NCBI GenBank assembly: GCA_023525715.1
Contig: CM042011.1
Span: 1,178,001-1,242,000, forward strand
Origin: Cichorium intybus
Taxonomy: Eukaryota > Streptophyta > Magnoliopsida > Asterales > Asteraceae
DNA: 64,000 bases
Reading direction: 5' to 3'
Made by a program: the position numbers and the translations under genes. Below, piece after piece: positions 29,311-43,439 of this stretch. Every line of letters starts with the position of its first letter. Position 1 is the first letter of the stretch. Under the pieces are notes generated by a model that worked only from the letters and a program-made list of their open reading frames with translations, was not told where the DNA came from and did no database searches.

Positions 29311-29453
29311 TAGTTGCGGCGGTTGTCGAGATCGGAAATGGAGATTTCGGTTACCGAGTCTTCTAATTGGAAGATTTTTGGGAGGGAGGATAGGTGTTGG
29401 AGCTGGATTGCTAACAGGTCCCTTCTTTTACCTTTGAGATAGAGACGGAGGCC
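29311..29453. repeat. imperfect direct repeat, copy 2
   Basis: See the copy at 28951; same block order, roughly 80% alike by eye. Confidence 0.75.
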
Positions 29454-30540
29454 CGTTACCAACCTCTTTCCTACATCAATCTATTTACAAAAGCCAATTT
29501 ATTAAAAAGTAAAAAAGGTCAAATATATGTTGGTCTGCATAAAGTGCAATATAATTTTCCAAGGTTGAATAACCGGATTGGTATTCACGTAGACTTTTGG
29601 ACCTAAAAAGCTGAACTGCAAAGGCGGTTTACAAGACTAATGACATATAGTATAAAGTAAAGGCATCGAAACGGGCGAAATTCAAAGTGAAATTTTTGAT
29701 TTTATAATGAAATAAAGATGATGTAAAAATGATAAATGATTATGGTATATAAAATGTTTTTTATGGAAATCAACTCTGTTTTGTTAAAAACGTGGAACAT
29801 GTTAGGGTAAGCATGAAGTAGAAACACATAAACTGAAACAGAGTACCTACCTTCTTTTGATCGACATCCAAGGGGAGGAAGCCCGTAAAGCACACCACTT
29901 AGATCAATCAAAAAGACTCCCTGAAAGGAATAAAAAATTGAACATTAGCAAAGCCCTAATTCTTACAGTAATGCATCCGACAAAAGCGCAAAAAAAATTG
30001 ATCTACTGTTAAATCAACCGATTCATATAGCCGTAAATCAATTACAAGGGAGATAGTTAGAATCCTGAAATAATATTAACAGAGAAAAAGGAATTCCGAC
30101 ATTTATTTGACGGGAAAATGTACATTCGTAAGGAATTACCGGTCACGGCAGGTAACGTCTGGAAGCAACATTTTCCGGGAGCAGCGGGTGTAGATCGGCA
30201 GCGCATGTAGGAGAGGAGCTGGAGAAGATGGTCGGCGACGTATGAGAAGGGCAACGAAGAGAGTATCGTTCGTGATGTGTGTGTGAGAAGAGAAAGGGAG
30301 ACGGTGGAGACTCCTTTAACTTGTTTGATCTCCTTTTTTATCAACGTTGTAAAGTAATTATAAAAGAAAATAGAATTGGTCATGAAGTACTTTGCTTGGA
30401 CTGCAAGATCACCACCGACGATGGTTTTTTTTTTTAATTTATATAAACAATACAATATGCTGAGTTTTATGAAGTGCCGATGTGGCAACAGCATAAAAAC
30501 GTTCTCTCACTTTTAAAAGGACAACAGTCGCACCTTATTA
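29454..30540. other. non-coding region before the large (TA)n tract
   Basis: No supported gene. About 30380-30530, read on the minus strand, has features of a Helitron 5' end. Confidence 0.4.
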
Positions 30541-30706
<166 letters not shown>

Positions 30707-31073
30707 ATGGGTTCAATGCAGAACCAAATTAAATCACCTAACTGCAGAACCACATTTATAACCCTTGGATCATTATATCAATGGTCTAAATTAAAAAGGG
30801 TGCACCAAAAGAATTATAGTCATTGTGCAGGGAATCCTATCCAAGCAAGGGCATAATGGGTTTTGTATCATTATCATCTCCTTTATCTCGCTTCTTTCTC
30901 CTGTACTCAAAAGCACAATCGCCATTAGTGTAATCGCTAAAGCCATCGACATACAGAAATCCGTTTCTAGCCTCTATCGTCTCTCCTTTTTTACCCTCAC
31001 AGACATCGACTACCTACCCTAGCCTCCGCCTTCAATTTTAGAAATTTGTTCATTGTTTGTATATGAACCTGTT

Positions 31074-31186
31074 AACATTTGTTCATCAATGAACATTTGT
31101 TCATCAGTGAACATTTGTTCATCAGTGAACATTTGTTCATCAGTGAACATTTGTTCATCAATGAACATTTGTTCATCAATGAACAT
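31074..31186. repeat. 18 bp minisatellite (AACATTTGTTCATCARTG)
   Basis: About six tandem copies. The same motif returns at 31301 and 33062-33100 inside element A. Confidence 0.9.
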
Positions 31187-31389
31187 ATTCTATAACAATA
31201 GTTAATACGTAACTGAGAACAATGGTTTAATTACTTGTTTAAGTTCTTGGATGTGAAAACTGTGAATGTTAGGTCTAAATCGAATTTCAAATACGTAAAA
31301 CATTTGTTCATCAATGAACATATTCTATAACAATAGTTAATACATAACTGAGAACAATGGTTTAATTACTTGTTGAAGTTCTTGGATGT
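31166..31389 (+). repeat. 89 bp direct duplication (31166-31254 and 31301-31389)
   Basis: Both copies run from CATTTGTTCATCAATG to AGTTCTTGGATGT with two differences by eye. Confidence 0.85.
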
Positions 31390-31530
31390 TAATACATAAC
31401 TAAATTTTGCATGAGATTCAGGAGATTGATGATGAGGATACATTTCACGTAATTTGTGGTACTATAAGATTAAGATATTATTGTGTGTAATAATATCTTG
31501 CTCTCATTATCAATAACTTTAAAATTGCAG

Positions 31531-32967
31531 AATTATGATGTGGATCAACCACTTACAGAACACTTCCAATCATCTTGCACAATAGATCTGTCAATCTCAA
31601 AGTCTCCACCTTTCACCCCAGCTGCAAATAACAGTCTTGTAGCATGTGAGGACATAAATTTACCTCCAAAACTGGATGTTGACTGTATTCATGGTTTTAA
31701 GGTATGTAATTTTAAACATTATATGAACAAATCTCACATACTCATGGTTTTAAGGCATGTAACTTTTTAAATTGATTCAGCTAGGAACTTGTCAATCTAT
31801 TTTGATGGATGATGAAGGATGCAAATCAAGCTTTTCTACATATACAACCACTAGAGATTTTAAGTATCAGACACCATTAGCATTTACCTCAAGGATTGAT
31901 CCCATTAGGCTTGATGATCAATTTGGGTATAACAAGTGGGACCCACCATCAATATCATGTTCCTCAGTGGGTAATTTTGGGAATCTTTCAACTCCTATGG
32001 AAAGGGAACCGTATGTCAGAAAGAATGTTAAAGTTAACTATATTGATGGTTCAGATGACAAAAAATGAAGCAAAAAAGATTTTCCATGGACAAAAAAGCT
32101 TGAGGTTTGTGTCATTTTAACTTTTTTACTTTTGCATATTATTGAATTTAGTTGTAGTAAATGATAATGGTTTGATGATTTTGCTTTCAGGCTAATAACA
32201 AGAAAGTGTTTGGGAATCATTCATTCCGTCCCAACCAAAGAGAGGTGATTAACACAACAATGAGTGGAAATGACGTTTTTGTCCTCATGCCAACTCGAGG
32301 TGGAAAGAGCCTCACATATCAGCTACCTGCTCTTATATGTAAAGGTGTGACCTTGGTAATCTCACCCCTTGTTTCTCTGATCCAAGGTCAAATCATGCAT
32401 TTATTGCATGTATTTATTGCTATGAACATTTTCACATTTGTTTTCTTTGTGTTCCTTATATTGAAAACTGAATGTTGTTTTTAAATTTCACTACAGGAAA
32501 ACATACATGCTGCTTATTTAAGTTCAAATATGGAATGGATTGAGCAACAAGAGATTCTCAGAGATCTTTGTTCAGGGCATTGTAGTTAGAAATTGTTATA
32601 TGTCACTCCAGAAAAAGTAGCAAAGTGAGTCCTTTTTTAGTTTTGGCTTTTTTTCCTAGTGTTATGTTGCTAGCTTTTTGTTGATTTAATATGTGATTAC
32701 AGAAGTGATGCTTTGTTGCGACAATTGGAAAACTTATATGCACGAGAATTGTTGGACAGAATTGTGATTGATGAAGCACATTGTGTTAGCCAATGGGAAA
32801 ACTTATTGCACCAGAGTCTTGGTATTTTGAAACAAAAGTTTCCGAATGTACCCTTGTTGGCATTAACCGCTACTGCCACAGCCAGTGTGAAAGAAGATGT
32901 TGTGCAGGCACTTGGTCTAGTCGACTGTATTATTTTCAGGCAAAGTTTCAACCGCCCAAATCTAAGG
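31531..32967 (+). pseudogene. captured fragment of a RECQ4/BLM-type DNA helicase gene
   Basis: Exons read by splice signals: about 31531-31701 (NYDVDQPLTEHFQSSCTIDL, SKSPPFTP), about 31779-32104 (ending DFPWTKKLE), 32191-about 32400 (VFGNHSFRPNQREVI, LMPTRGGKSLTYQLPALI, VISPLVSLIQ), 32497-32624 (LLYVTPEKVAK) and 32703-32967 (VIDEAHCVSQW, LALTATATASVKEDVVQAL, FRQSFNRPNL). These are the N-terminal linker and helicase motifs 0, I, Ia, II and III of plant RECQ4A-like proteins, which unwind recombination intermediates. Defects: TGA before SKKDFPW, TAG before KLLYVTPEK, Walker A changed to TRGGKS, and about nine residues lost after the DEAH box. The ATPase half is incomplete and the rest is absent. 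Introns are kept, so it was captured as genomic DNA. Confidence 0.88.
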
Positions 32968-33636
32968 TACGAGTTCAATAGAGAAGTTATAGAAATAATA
33001 CACGGTTTAATGTGCTGACCTTTTATATGTAATTGAGATGACACTATATTTTTGGGATTTATGTTCATTGATGAACATTTGTTCATTGATGAACATTTGT
33101 GATCACAAATCGAGATCTGTGAGATGTTGAAATCAGCGGTCAATGTTGAAAATATGAAACGATTGTGATGATGATTGATTCAGGATCGATGATTCTAATG
33201 GAAAGATACATATGTATGCAATTTTTGTTAGATCTGAACAAAGATGACGATGATTCTCTGGTTAAATGTTGAGCGATGATGATGATGAAAATCTAGGAAA
33301 ATATGAATGCAGTTCTAACCTAGACGGTGATGTTTTTGACGTTATCAATTCCCAGATCATTGATTCGGGGTTGATTATGTTGTTACGGTGTTTTTGGCAA
33401 AGTCAATGGCAAATGGAGAATCTATGATTAACTTGATTACCGAAGGCTTCGGTTCTTTCATTGACAGGCTATGTAAGCGACAAATTTGATGGCAAAAGTT
33501 GTTCTAATTTAGGTTTCAATGATTGGTTCGCTGGATTAGATTACCATCATACCCTTAATGAAGTAATCAAATCTAACGGTTAAGAACATGGTTCTACAGT
33601 TAGGTGATTTAATTTGGTTCTGCATTGAACCCATCC

Positions 33637-33657
33637 ATATATATATATATATATATA
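33637..33657. repeat. short (TA)n bridge between elements A and B
   Basis: 21 bp of TA is all that separates the right end of element A from the left end of element B. Confidence 0.9.
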
Positions 33658-33871
33658 GACTAAATGAGAACACTTAAAATGTTGAGAATGCGAGAACAAA
33701 TCTGAGCCATTTATTTTCTTAAATCTAAGGCTAATATCAATGTACCATTTATGTAAATTTTAAAACTAACAAAGTCTAAGTATAACTTTTAATTTAACAT
33801 TAGGGTATTAAGGTAATTTTACATTTTAATTCCAATAAATCAGCTTCTTTTCTCATTGCCGATCCTAAAAT

Positions 33872-33898
33872 ATCTCTCTCTCTCTCTCTCTCTCTCTC
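33872..33898. repeat. (CT)n microsatellite
   Basis: 27 bp of CT in the left part of element B. Confidence 0.9.
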
Positions 33899-34264
33899 CA
33901 TAGCAATCAGTTTAAAGACGGTAAAACCCTACCTTTTATTAATCACGATCCACCGGCTCATCATCGTCTCTAAACCTAGCAAGCATCATCACTGAGATAG
34001 AAGCTTCAAACCTGCAACATGCCTCCTCATCCTCTTTTTTTTCACGCCTCTGCCTCCATAGCCCTAATTTGTTTCTCCTTATTTTCTTATGATAAATGGA
34101 AATTGCAACCCAATTTGTTTAGCCGGTCAAGTGTGACTACAACTCACCCTTCCCCAACTCTAATCTGGAATAAGAGGGTGGCAAAGAACCAGAAGTTCTG
34201 ATGATGACAGGTTCATACGACGTTCTTATCTATTTATTATTTTAAATCAGGGATTATTGTTTAT

Positions 34265-35088
34265 AGTGTATGATGGCCTCCTGCAGGAGGAGGTTGCTAG
34301 AGAATTTGGTGTGCCCGTTGAATGTCAACTGTTCTGGACATGGGCAGAAAGACGTAACCACACGTATCGTCCCTATCGGCCTTTAACACCCCACACCCCT
34401 GGAGGAAACACAATCGGTAGGTATGGTTACTTTTGTTTTTCTATGAAAAAAATGTCTCCAACTATTCTATGAAAAACACAACATGGAAGTGCAGGTTGGG
34501 CAGTTGAGGGCGGTTCTCAATGCTAAAGCTGGACTGAATTTGTTTTTGGAGATGGTTATTGGCTTGGTAATTCAGTGGTGCTTGACATTTTATTCGGTAG
34601 TTGTAAAAATTAAAACTTAAAAGCCATGTCTTGTTTTCAGGATTTGCATCCTCTTCCACCACCCGCGTAAGCAAAGAAGATATACTTGTTTTGTTCAAGC
34701 TTTATGATCTTGAGAATTTACAACTCCGGTACTTTCGACGTGTTAATTGTCGTTGGTAGTTGTGTGTTATGATGTTGATATTATGTTTGTACTTTCTTCT
34801 AGATTCGTTGGTAGGCTTTTTGTGAGGAGATCTGGAGAACCAACTGAAATAATATCAAAGTTAAATGAGAAAATTGGATTTAGTCCAGATGAAAAAATCC
34901 AACTGTATAAGGTATAATTATAATATAATTATATGTCATGCATACTCTTGTCTGAGTTGGTATTTATGTGCTCTAGTCTCTCCATGATTGACCAGGAAAT
35001 TAAATTTGACCAGTATCATGAACTTGATTATGATCCAGTTGTGTTGTGTGAATGTCTTGAAGAGAGAACCTCATTCAGATGTAGCCAG
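34265..35088 (+). pseudogene. captured fragment of a UBP12/13-type ubiquitin-specific protease gene
   Basis: Exon pieces on the plus strand: about 34265-34420 (LLQEEVAREFGVPVECQLFW, RRNHTYRPYRPLTP), about 34496-34569 (VGQLRAVLNAKAGLNLFLEM), about 34641-34729 (DLHPLPPP and, after a frame change, SKEDILVLFKLYDLENLQLR), about 34803-34911 (FVGRLFVRRSGEPTEIISKL, IGFSPDEKIQLYK) and about 34997-35088 (EIKFDQYHELDYDPVVLCEC, ERTSFRCSQ). The order matches the ubiquitin-like (HUBL) region C-terminal to the catalytic domain in plant UBP12/UBP13 (USP7-like) deubiquitinases. GT/AG borders are kept. A frameshift in the third piece and the absence of the catalytic domain make it non-functional. Confidence 0.85.
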
Positions 35089-35329
35089 GTATTATCATTA
35101 GTCTCAACCTTCCTATCATCAATCTATATGTGAACAAAATCCTTGTTTCTTCATATCGTTTATGATTACAACTATAATTGCGTAATTGATTAGAATATCA
35201 GTTATAATCATTTTATGGGCCAATAAATAATGAGAACACTAGTTATGATTATAAATATAAATCAGTAAATTGTTCTATTAATCATTAAAACCTGAATATA
35301 TAAAATCTATTGTTAATCATCAACGATTA

Positions 35330-35840
35330 AAAACTTAAAAATAATGATTAACACATGTTAATCATTTAACTAAAGATGTGTATTTGATTAGCAAAAAAGC
35401 AGTTGAAATTGAACCTATGACGCATTACTTGGTACTTGATAGGGTCTGCTAGACATAATTTAAGTTGATTAAGTATTTTTGTGGCTTTTATGCATTAATC
35501 TGTTTTTTGTTACAACCACCAATTTTAACATATTTTAACAGTTGATGATTAACACATGTTAATCATCATTGATTATATTACAACTGATCATTGATGATTA
35601 ACATATGTTAATCATTGACGATTAGCACATGTTAATTCATTGTTTTCAAGTAAAATTAATTGCTGCTACAGAGAAATGATATTAATCATCGATTATTAAC
35701 ACATTTTAATCGTTGATGATTAACACATGTTAATGATGAATAATTATATTACAACTGATCATTGATGATTAACACATGTTATTCATAAATGATACAGAGA
35801 TATGTTTAACACACGTTAATCACTAGTTATAATCATTTAT
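35330..35840. repeat. clustered palindromes of the GATTAACACATGTTAATC type
   Basis: At least seven copies or variants (GATTAACACATGTTAATC, GATTAACATATGTTAATC, GATTAGCACATGTTAATT and others) occur in about 500 bp inside element B. Each copy is a near-perfect 18 bp palindrome. The sequence between copies also repeats (ATTATATTACAACTGATCATT twice). Confidence 0.85.
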
Positions 35841-36558
35841 GGTTATAACTATAACTTTAGTTATAATCGATTCTTATTAGAAAATTAGTTATAGTTATAA
35901 TCTGTTATGATTATAACTTTGAATTGGTTTAATATAGACATAATCATTTATGAATATACATATACAACACTATAGTATTTTATTTTTTAAATATCTTTAA
36001 ACTTGATTTTACAAGTGTGAACCAAGAACAAAAATGATGATGAATGTCCATCTTTGTTTGTATGTGTGACGGTAGAAGCAAGAAAGACGATCAAGGCTGC
36101 AACATCGACTTTGTGATTACAATCGAACTACGTATATGTGATTTATTCATTCTAGTGTTTATTTCATACATATAATCAATCATGATTAGCATAATCAAAT
36201 CAAATAAATTCTGAAGAGTTCTCATAAAATCATTTTTATGTACAATTTCATTCATCAGTGAATACAACGAAAAACAATTTATAACATTTATAAAAATTTA
36301 GTTAAAAAATAAATTCACTAAAATGTAATCATTCATGAGTACAAATGATTTTTACTGTTGATTAATAAAAAGAAATATAATAAAAATTAGTTAATTTTTT
36401 TAGGTAACTATCAATAAATCCTTAGATTTTAGGAAAGTATTATCTAATTTTATTTTGTTATAATTTAATTAAATATATAATTACTATTATACCCTTATAT
36501 ATTGATTGGTCCAGAATTGTTCTCGCGTTCTCAACCTGTTAATCCTTCTCATTTTAAC

Positions 36559-36678
<120 letters not shown>

Positions 36679-36902
36679 GTTTGGCTTGATAACCGATATT
36701 AAGGAGGGGTTACTATGTAATTTCTTTTTTTAAATAAGTAATGTTTTATGAGATTCCATGAAATCAGGAAACGTATATTGGTTGTGTTTTACTGGGTCAA
36801 TATCGATTAGTTTCTGTATTTATTCATCACATTGTGTTGTAGTTTTTTTCTGCAGATTCAAGAACATAATTCAGTCATCATACTTGTTTTGTTCAACAAA
36901 AA

Positions 36903-37850
36903 AATGTCTCAATCGATCGCGAATTCTGCAAATGAAGATCAATATATCATTGTTGCACAACTGAACATCCATCGCCGTCCTCCTCGGAAGTGTGCTTTAT
37001 GTGGAGAGTTGGGTTATCACGATTCTCGAAATTGTCCCAAAAAGATGATCATAATGAAAGAGAAGTCCAAGGGTATCTGAAATTATGAGTTAGTTTAGAA
37101 AGTTATTTTTATTTGTTTGTATTTTTGTTCTAAACATGTTCAGAATTTATAAAATCACGATGTTATCAATACGTTATTCGTATGTATGTTGATATTTGAT
37201 TTTTAGTTTAATGAATGATGTTTTATTTCAAGTTAATTTATATGATTATTATATGATAAGTATTCTAGATGGTGTAACATGCAATAAGTCTCCTGTTGAA
37301 ACTCGTGGAGCTATTGAATGTGTTAATGAAGAACACATTATTAAATTAGGTGATATTCTGATTGGTCATGATGCTTCATCTTCTACCCAACATTCATTCC
37401 ATAATTCTCAACCAGAAGATTTGTTTTCTAATGAGCACAATCAACAAAATCAATGCGGTCTATTTCATATTTCATGTCAATTTTTTTTCTTTTATAATCT
37501 ATATGTTTAGTAGTTTTTGTGTTCATATTAGGTGGTTCATATGTAAAAGAGTATGTCCAAAAGCAATGAAGTTTAATCCCCGGTGGTACTGTGTATTGGA
37601 TTCCAAATGTTTATGAGGATATTAGACCTGCAACTAGTTCTATATTTCCTTCTTATCAGCATGTTGAAGCAATGTATTATTTTTATGCAGTAGAGAGTGG
37701 TTTTGATGTTAGGAAAGCCATTGTCAAGAAAGCAAAGGAAACAAGGAGACGCAATGGTTTTAGTCATATCGTTAATTTTCTCTCTGCATACATTTCTTTA
37801 TACATGAACGTTGTTCATTTAAACATATGTTCATTGAGAATATTCCTTTG
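36903..37850 (+). pseudogene. FAR1/FHY3-type (Mutator-derived) gene fragment
   Basis: The piece at 36903-37079 ends in a zinc knuckle, CALCGELGYHDSRNC (C-x2-C-x4-H-x4-C), followed by PKK. The piece at about 37525-37770 reads GGTVYWIPNVYEDIRPATSS, then FPSYQHVEAMYYFYAVESGF and DVRKAIVKKAKE, the start of a FAR1 DNA-binding domain. Between them lies a low-complexity exon (about 37280-37470). FAR1 proteins are transcription factors derived from Mutator-like transposases. Only the N-terminal domain is present and in-frame stops separate the pieces, so it is a fragment. The knuckle normally sits at the C-terminus, so its position before the FAR1 domain is odd. Confidence 0.65.
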
Positions 37851-38142
37851 AGTGGGTATGATTCCACACACACACACACACATGTTTTCATACTTATGTT
37901 ATTTTTCCAATGTCAATTTATGTTGTTTAATCTTATATACTTATAAACTCTCTAAACTTTGCTCTAATGTGAAGTAATTTAATAAAAAAGATGAAGTGTA
38001 CAAAGCTCAAGGATAGATTGGTAACAAAAAGATATGGTCAACAACATGGGATATATTATACTAAAGCATTTGATCCTTTGACTCATATGGAGACTTTTAA
38101 TCAAGTAATTACACTTGCAACACAAAGTGAGTTTCCCGTATA

Positions 38143-38338
38143 TAGAGATGGCAAAAATAATCGTACCCGACGGATACCCGAAACCCGAAACCGAATTTAA
38201 CGGATAAATCCCCGAGTTGATCGGGGATGGGGACGGGGACGGATAATACCCGATATGAAAATCGGGGATGGAGGCGGGGATGGTTCTACCTGTCGGGTAC
38301 CCATAACCGTAACCGAAACCGACCCCGTTGGATACCCG

Positions 38339-38425
<87 letters not shown>

Positions 38426-38730
38426 GTCATACGTTTAGCCGTAAAAACCAACGACCAAAGTCCAAAACTCTAAATTGTCTAATTAACTTATTTAATTTAC
38501 GAAACATGAAAGTACTAATTACTAACTCTAATAAATTAGCGCCTCATCCGCTCCTTCTAAATTTTTGTTTTTGTGTGACACCAATTATAATCAAACGAGG
38601 CCGCTTTCCGGTTATAGTTACAATTTGGAAATTTGTAGTTATTTACATAAAATTTCAAATAGTTGTAACGGTGAAAAATACCCGATTACCCGTTGGGGAT
38701 CCCCGTTCCCCGTTGGGGATGGAGATGGGG
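38143..38730. mobile_element. hAT-like element (CCCGA/CGGGGA-rich), right end missing
   Basis: The left end TAGAGATGGCAAAAA is a typical hAT terminus, followed by CGGATACCCGAAACCCG-type subterminal repeats; similar repeats reappear at 38680-38728. It interrupts the copia RT frame. No inverted right terminus or 8 bp duplication is visible, so the right edge was probably deleted together with about 30 bp of copia sequence. Confidence 0.6.
38340..38425. repeat. (TA)n followed by (CA)n microsatellite
   Basis: About 69 bp of TA followed by about 17 bp of CA inside the hAT-like insertion. Confidence 0.95.
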
Positions 38731-39475
38731 ACTTAATTGAAGAGGTCTTTGTAGAACGACCTACATGTTATATTCTTACGGGAAAACTATATGGAAGCTT
38801 ACTTTATAAAGGCTTCTATGAATATGGTCATAAGGATATCCTATTTTTCAAAACAAGTATGTGAGAAAGCATTTTGATTGTAAGTTTGTTTGTTGACGAT
38901 CTTTTATATATATGAAACAATGAAATGATGTTCACATTGCTTAAAAACTCCACAAAGCGAGTTTGATATGACTGTTCTTGGCAAGATGAAGTACTTCATC
39001 TTGAACCTACGTCTCCGTTTGCTAGCAAAATCTCCGATTTTATGGGACTAATGCAGCTAAGAATTAGTCTATGTTTTGCTAGAAATTTTTTTCCTTAATT
39101 TTTGTTGATTAGTTTGCTCTTTACAAGGACCGTTTTAATTTAATTTCAGTTTGCTCTATATATACAAGGACCAGTTTGCTTTAATTCAAGAATAAGCCTT
39201 TCCTCCTAATCTTCTATTAATTTGGTATGTAACACATTAGTTGATTAAAAATTTACCTAAGTAATTATATATTTATCTCAATAACTAATTTTTATCTGTA
39301 TGTCATTTTCCAGGCTTTCAAAAAATAAATAAAATTTGGCACTTGTAAATGTGACTACTTTTTTTTTACCTAAAAAGATAAATAACCTTGTAATTATAAT
39401 CACGCTTATAAATATTCAAAACTAATTATTACGAATTCAAGTTAAAAAAAATATATACGCATATAATCCAAAAAC

Positions 39476-40311
39476 TAGGGACGAGCAAAACCGAACCCGG
39501 AAACCGAGAAACCGACAAAAACCGACAAAACCGAAACCGAAAAACCGAAACCAAAACGGAAACCAGTGGTTCGGGTTTGAATTTTTTAAAACCGAAATTT
39601 TCGGTTTCGTTTTCAGTTTCTTGTCTCAAAACCGACCCATTTCAAGACGAACCGACCCAATCCGATAAAACCGACCCATTTCAAGAAACCGACCCATAAA
39701 TTAACTAATATATTATTACTATTTATTATTTACTGATATATATCATTTATTATCGCATCGGGAGTTAGAGTCCTTACCGATCCAATCTCAACTTTAAATT
39801 CGTATGATAAGTGATTTCCAACCCAGATGTATTCAAGTTCCCAACTTCAAATTCGTATGTGATATTTGTTTCATTAAACCAAAAACAAAAAGCACCTGGA
39901 ATTTATGATTTTATGTTTTCTTTTTAGTGTGTGATTTATTAATCGTTTCTTTTTTGTTTAGTAGGAGTTTATAGCTACTGTGAGGGAAGCATCCATTATT
40001 TCACCACATTGCTTCAAGAGGTATTTGATGAACCATAAGAAGAACACGATCTTAATCAACCATAACTTGGCATTAAACTTTATCTTGAACTTTCCCTCAA
40101 TTTTATCAATTACTTGGTTCAAAACAGAACCCACAGATTTAAATCTGAATCCCACGAACCCATGGGTTGAACCCCAAACCGACCCAAAACCGAATCTAGA
40201 AACCGAATAGAAACCGAAACCGATGGGTTTTAAAAACCAGAAACCGAATTAATCGGTTTGTGTTCGGTTTTGGGTCTAAAACCGACCCAAACCGACCCGT
40301 GCTCATCCCTA
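39476..40311. mobile_element. hAT-type MITE, 836 bp
   Basis: The ends are TAGGGACGAGCA and inverted TAGGGATGAGCA, with AACCGACCC-rich subterminal sequence on both sides. A perfect 8 bp target duplication CCAAAAAC flanks it (39468-39475 and 40312-40319). Non-coding. Confidence 0.92.
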
Positions 40312-40414
40312 CCAAAAACCATCACGTATATTGTAGCTTTTATGAACATATATAGTAGAAATGTATTAGAACTTATTTGAAAGAAAAATTTATACTAATT
40401 TCAAAAACATTAAG

Positions 40415-42730
<2,316 letters not shown>

Positions 42731-42789
<59 letters not shown>
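42731..42789. repeat. (TA)n microsatellite
   Basis: About 59 bp of TA, followed directly by the 42 bp duplicated block. Confidence 0.95.
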
Positions 42790-42791
<2 letters not shown>

Positions 42792-42824
42792 TTATTCTAT
42801 CTTTAACATTTTACAAATGGTATT

Positions 42825-42828
<4 letters not shown>

Positions 42829-42890
<62 letters not shown>
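42829..42890. repeat. (TA)n microsatellite left of MITE
   Basis: About 62 bp of TA touching the MITE end. Confidence 0.95.
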
Positions 42891-43248
<358 letters not shown>

Positions 43249-43439
43249 TTATTCTATCTTTAACATTTTACAAATGGTATTTTCTGTAGCTAAGGACACA
43301 TCAAGACACAATAGTTAAACCACCGTGCTTGACTCCTTTTTCAGTACATTACTCCTCTCTCCTGCCCCTCTATTTGAAAATGTGCAAGAACGCACAATGT
43401 AATCCCATCCTCAGCTAAAACCCCACACCTTCACCGACT

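Larger units (their letters stand above)
24004..30540 (-). mobile_element. probable non-autonomous Helitron, minus strand, with captured gene pieces
   Basis: Read on the minus strand, the left end is a hairpin-forming CCGCATTGCGCGG followed about 9 bp later by CTAG and then T, as in Helitron 3' ends. The right end, read on the minus strand, has TTTTAAAAGTGAGAGAACG and GCCACATCGGCA, which resemble Helitron 5' regions. No RepHel gene is visible. The interior holds a minisatellite and intron-bearing gene fragments on the same strand. Boundaries are uncertain, and the second CTAG at 26986 suggests two nested or adjacent copies. Confidence 0.4.
37990..39010 (+). pseudogene. Ty1/copia reverse transcriptase remnant, split by a hAT-like insertion
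   Basis: 37991-38140 reads KLKDRLVTKRYGQQHGIYYT then AFDPLTHMETFNQVITLATQ, the start of the copia RT (RVT_2) domain. After the insertion, 38731-39005 reads GDLIEEVFVERPTCYILTGK, LLYKGFYEYGHKDILFFKTS, then in another frame SLFVDDLLY (the catalytic box) and FLGK-like VLGKMKYFI after frameshifts. Stops, frameshifts and a missing central piece make it dead. Confidence 0.8.

Noticed and set aside
30057..30494. 145-residue minus-strand ORF
   Set aside because: No recognisable domain; composition like random AT-rich DNA in a putative Helitron end.
31074..31186. CRISPR-like regular repeats
   Set aside because: Units are directly adjacent without spacers: a minisatellite in a plant genome.
31531..32967. 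A functional RecQ helicase gene
   Set aside because: Two in-frame stops, an altered Walker A, a deletion after DEAH, and no C-terminal helicase half.
34019..34201. Short ORF before the UBP fragment as a coding exon
   Set aside because: No homology recognised and no splice link to the UBP exons.
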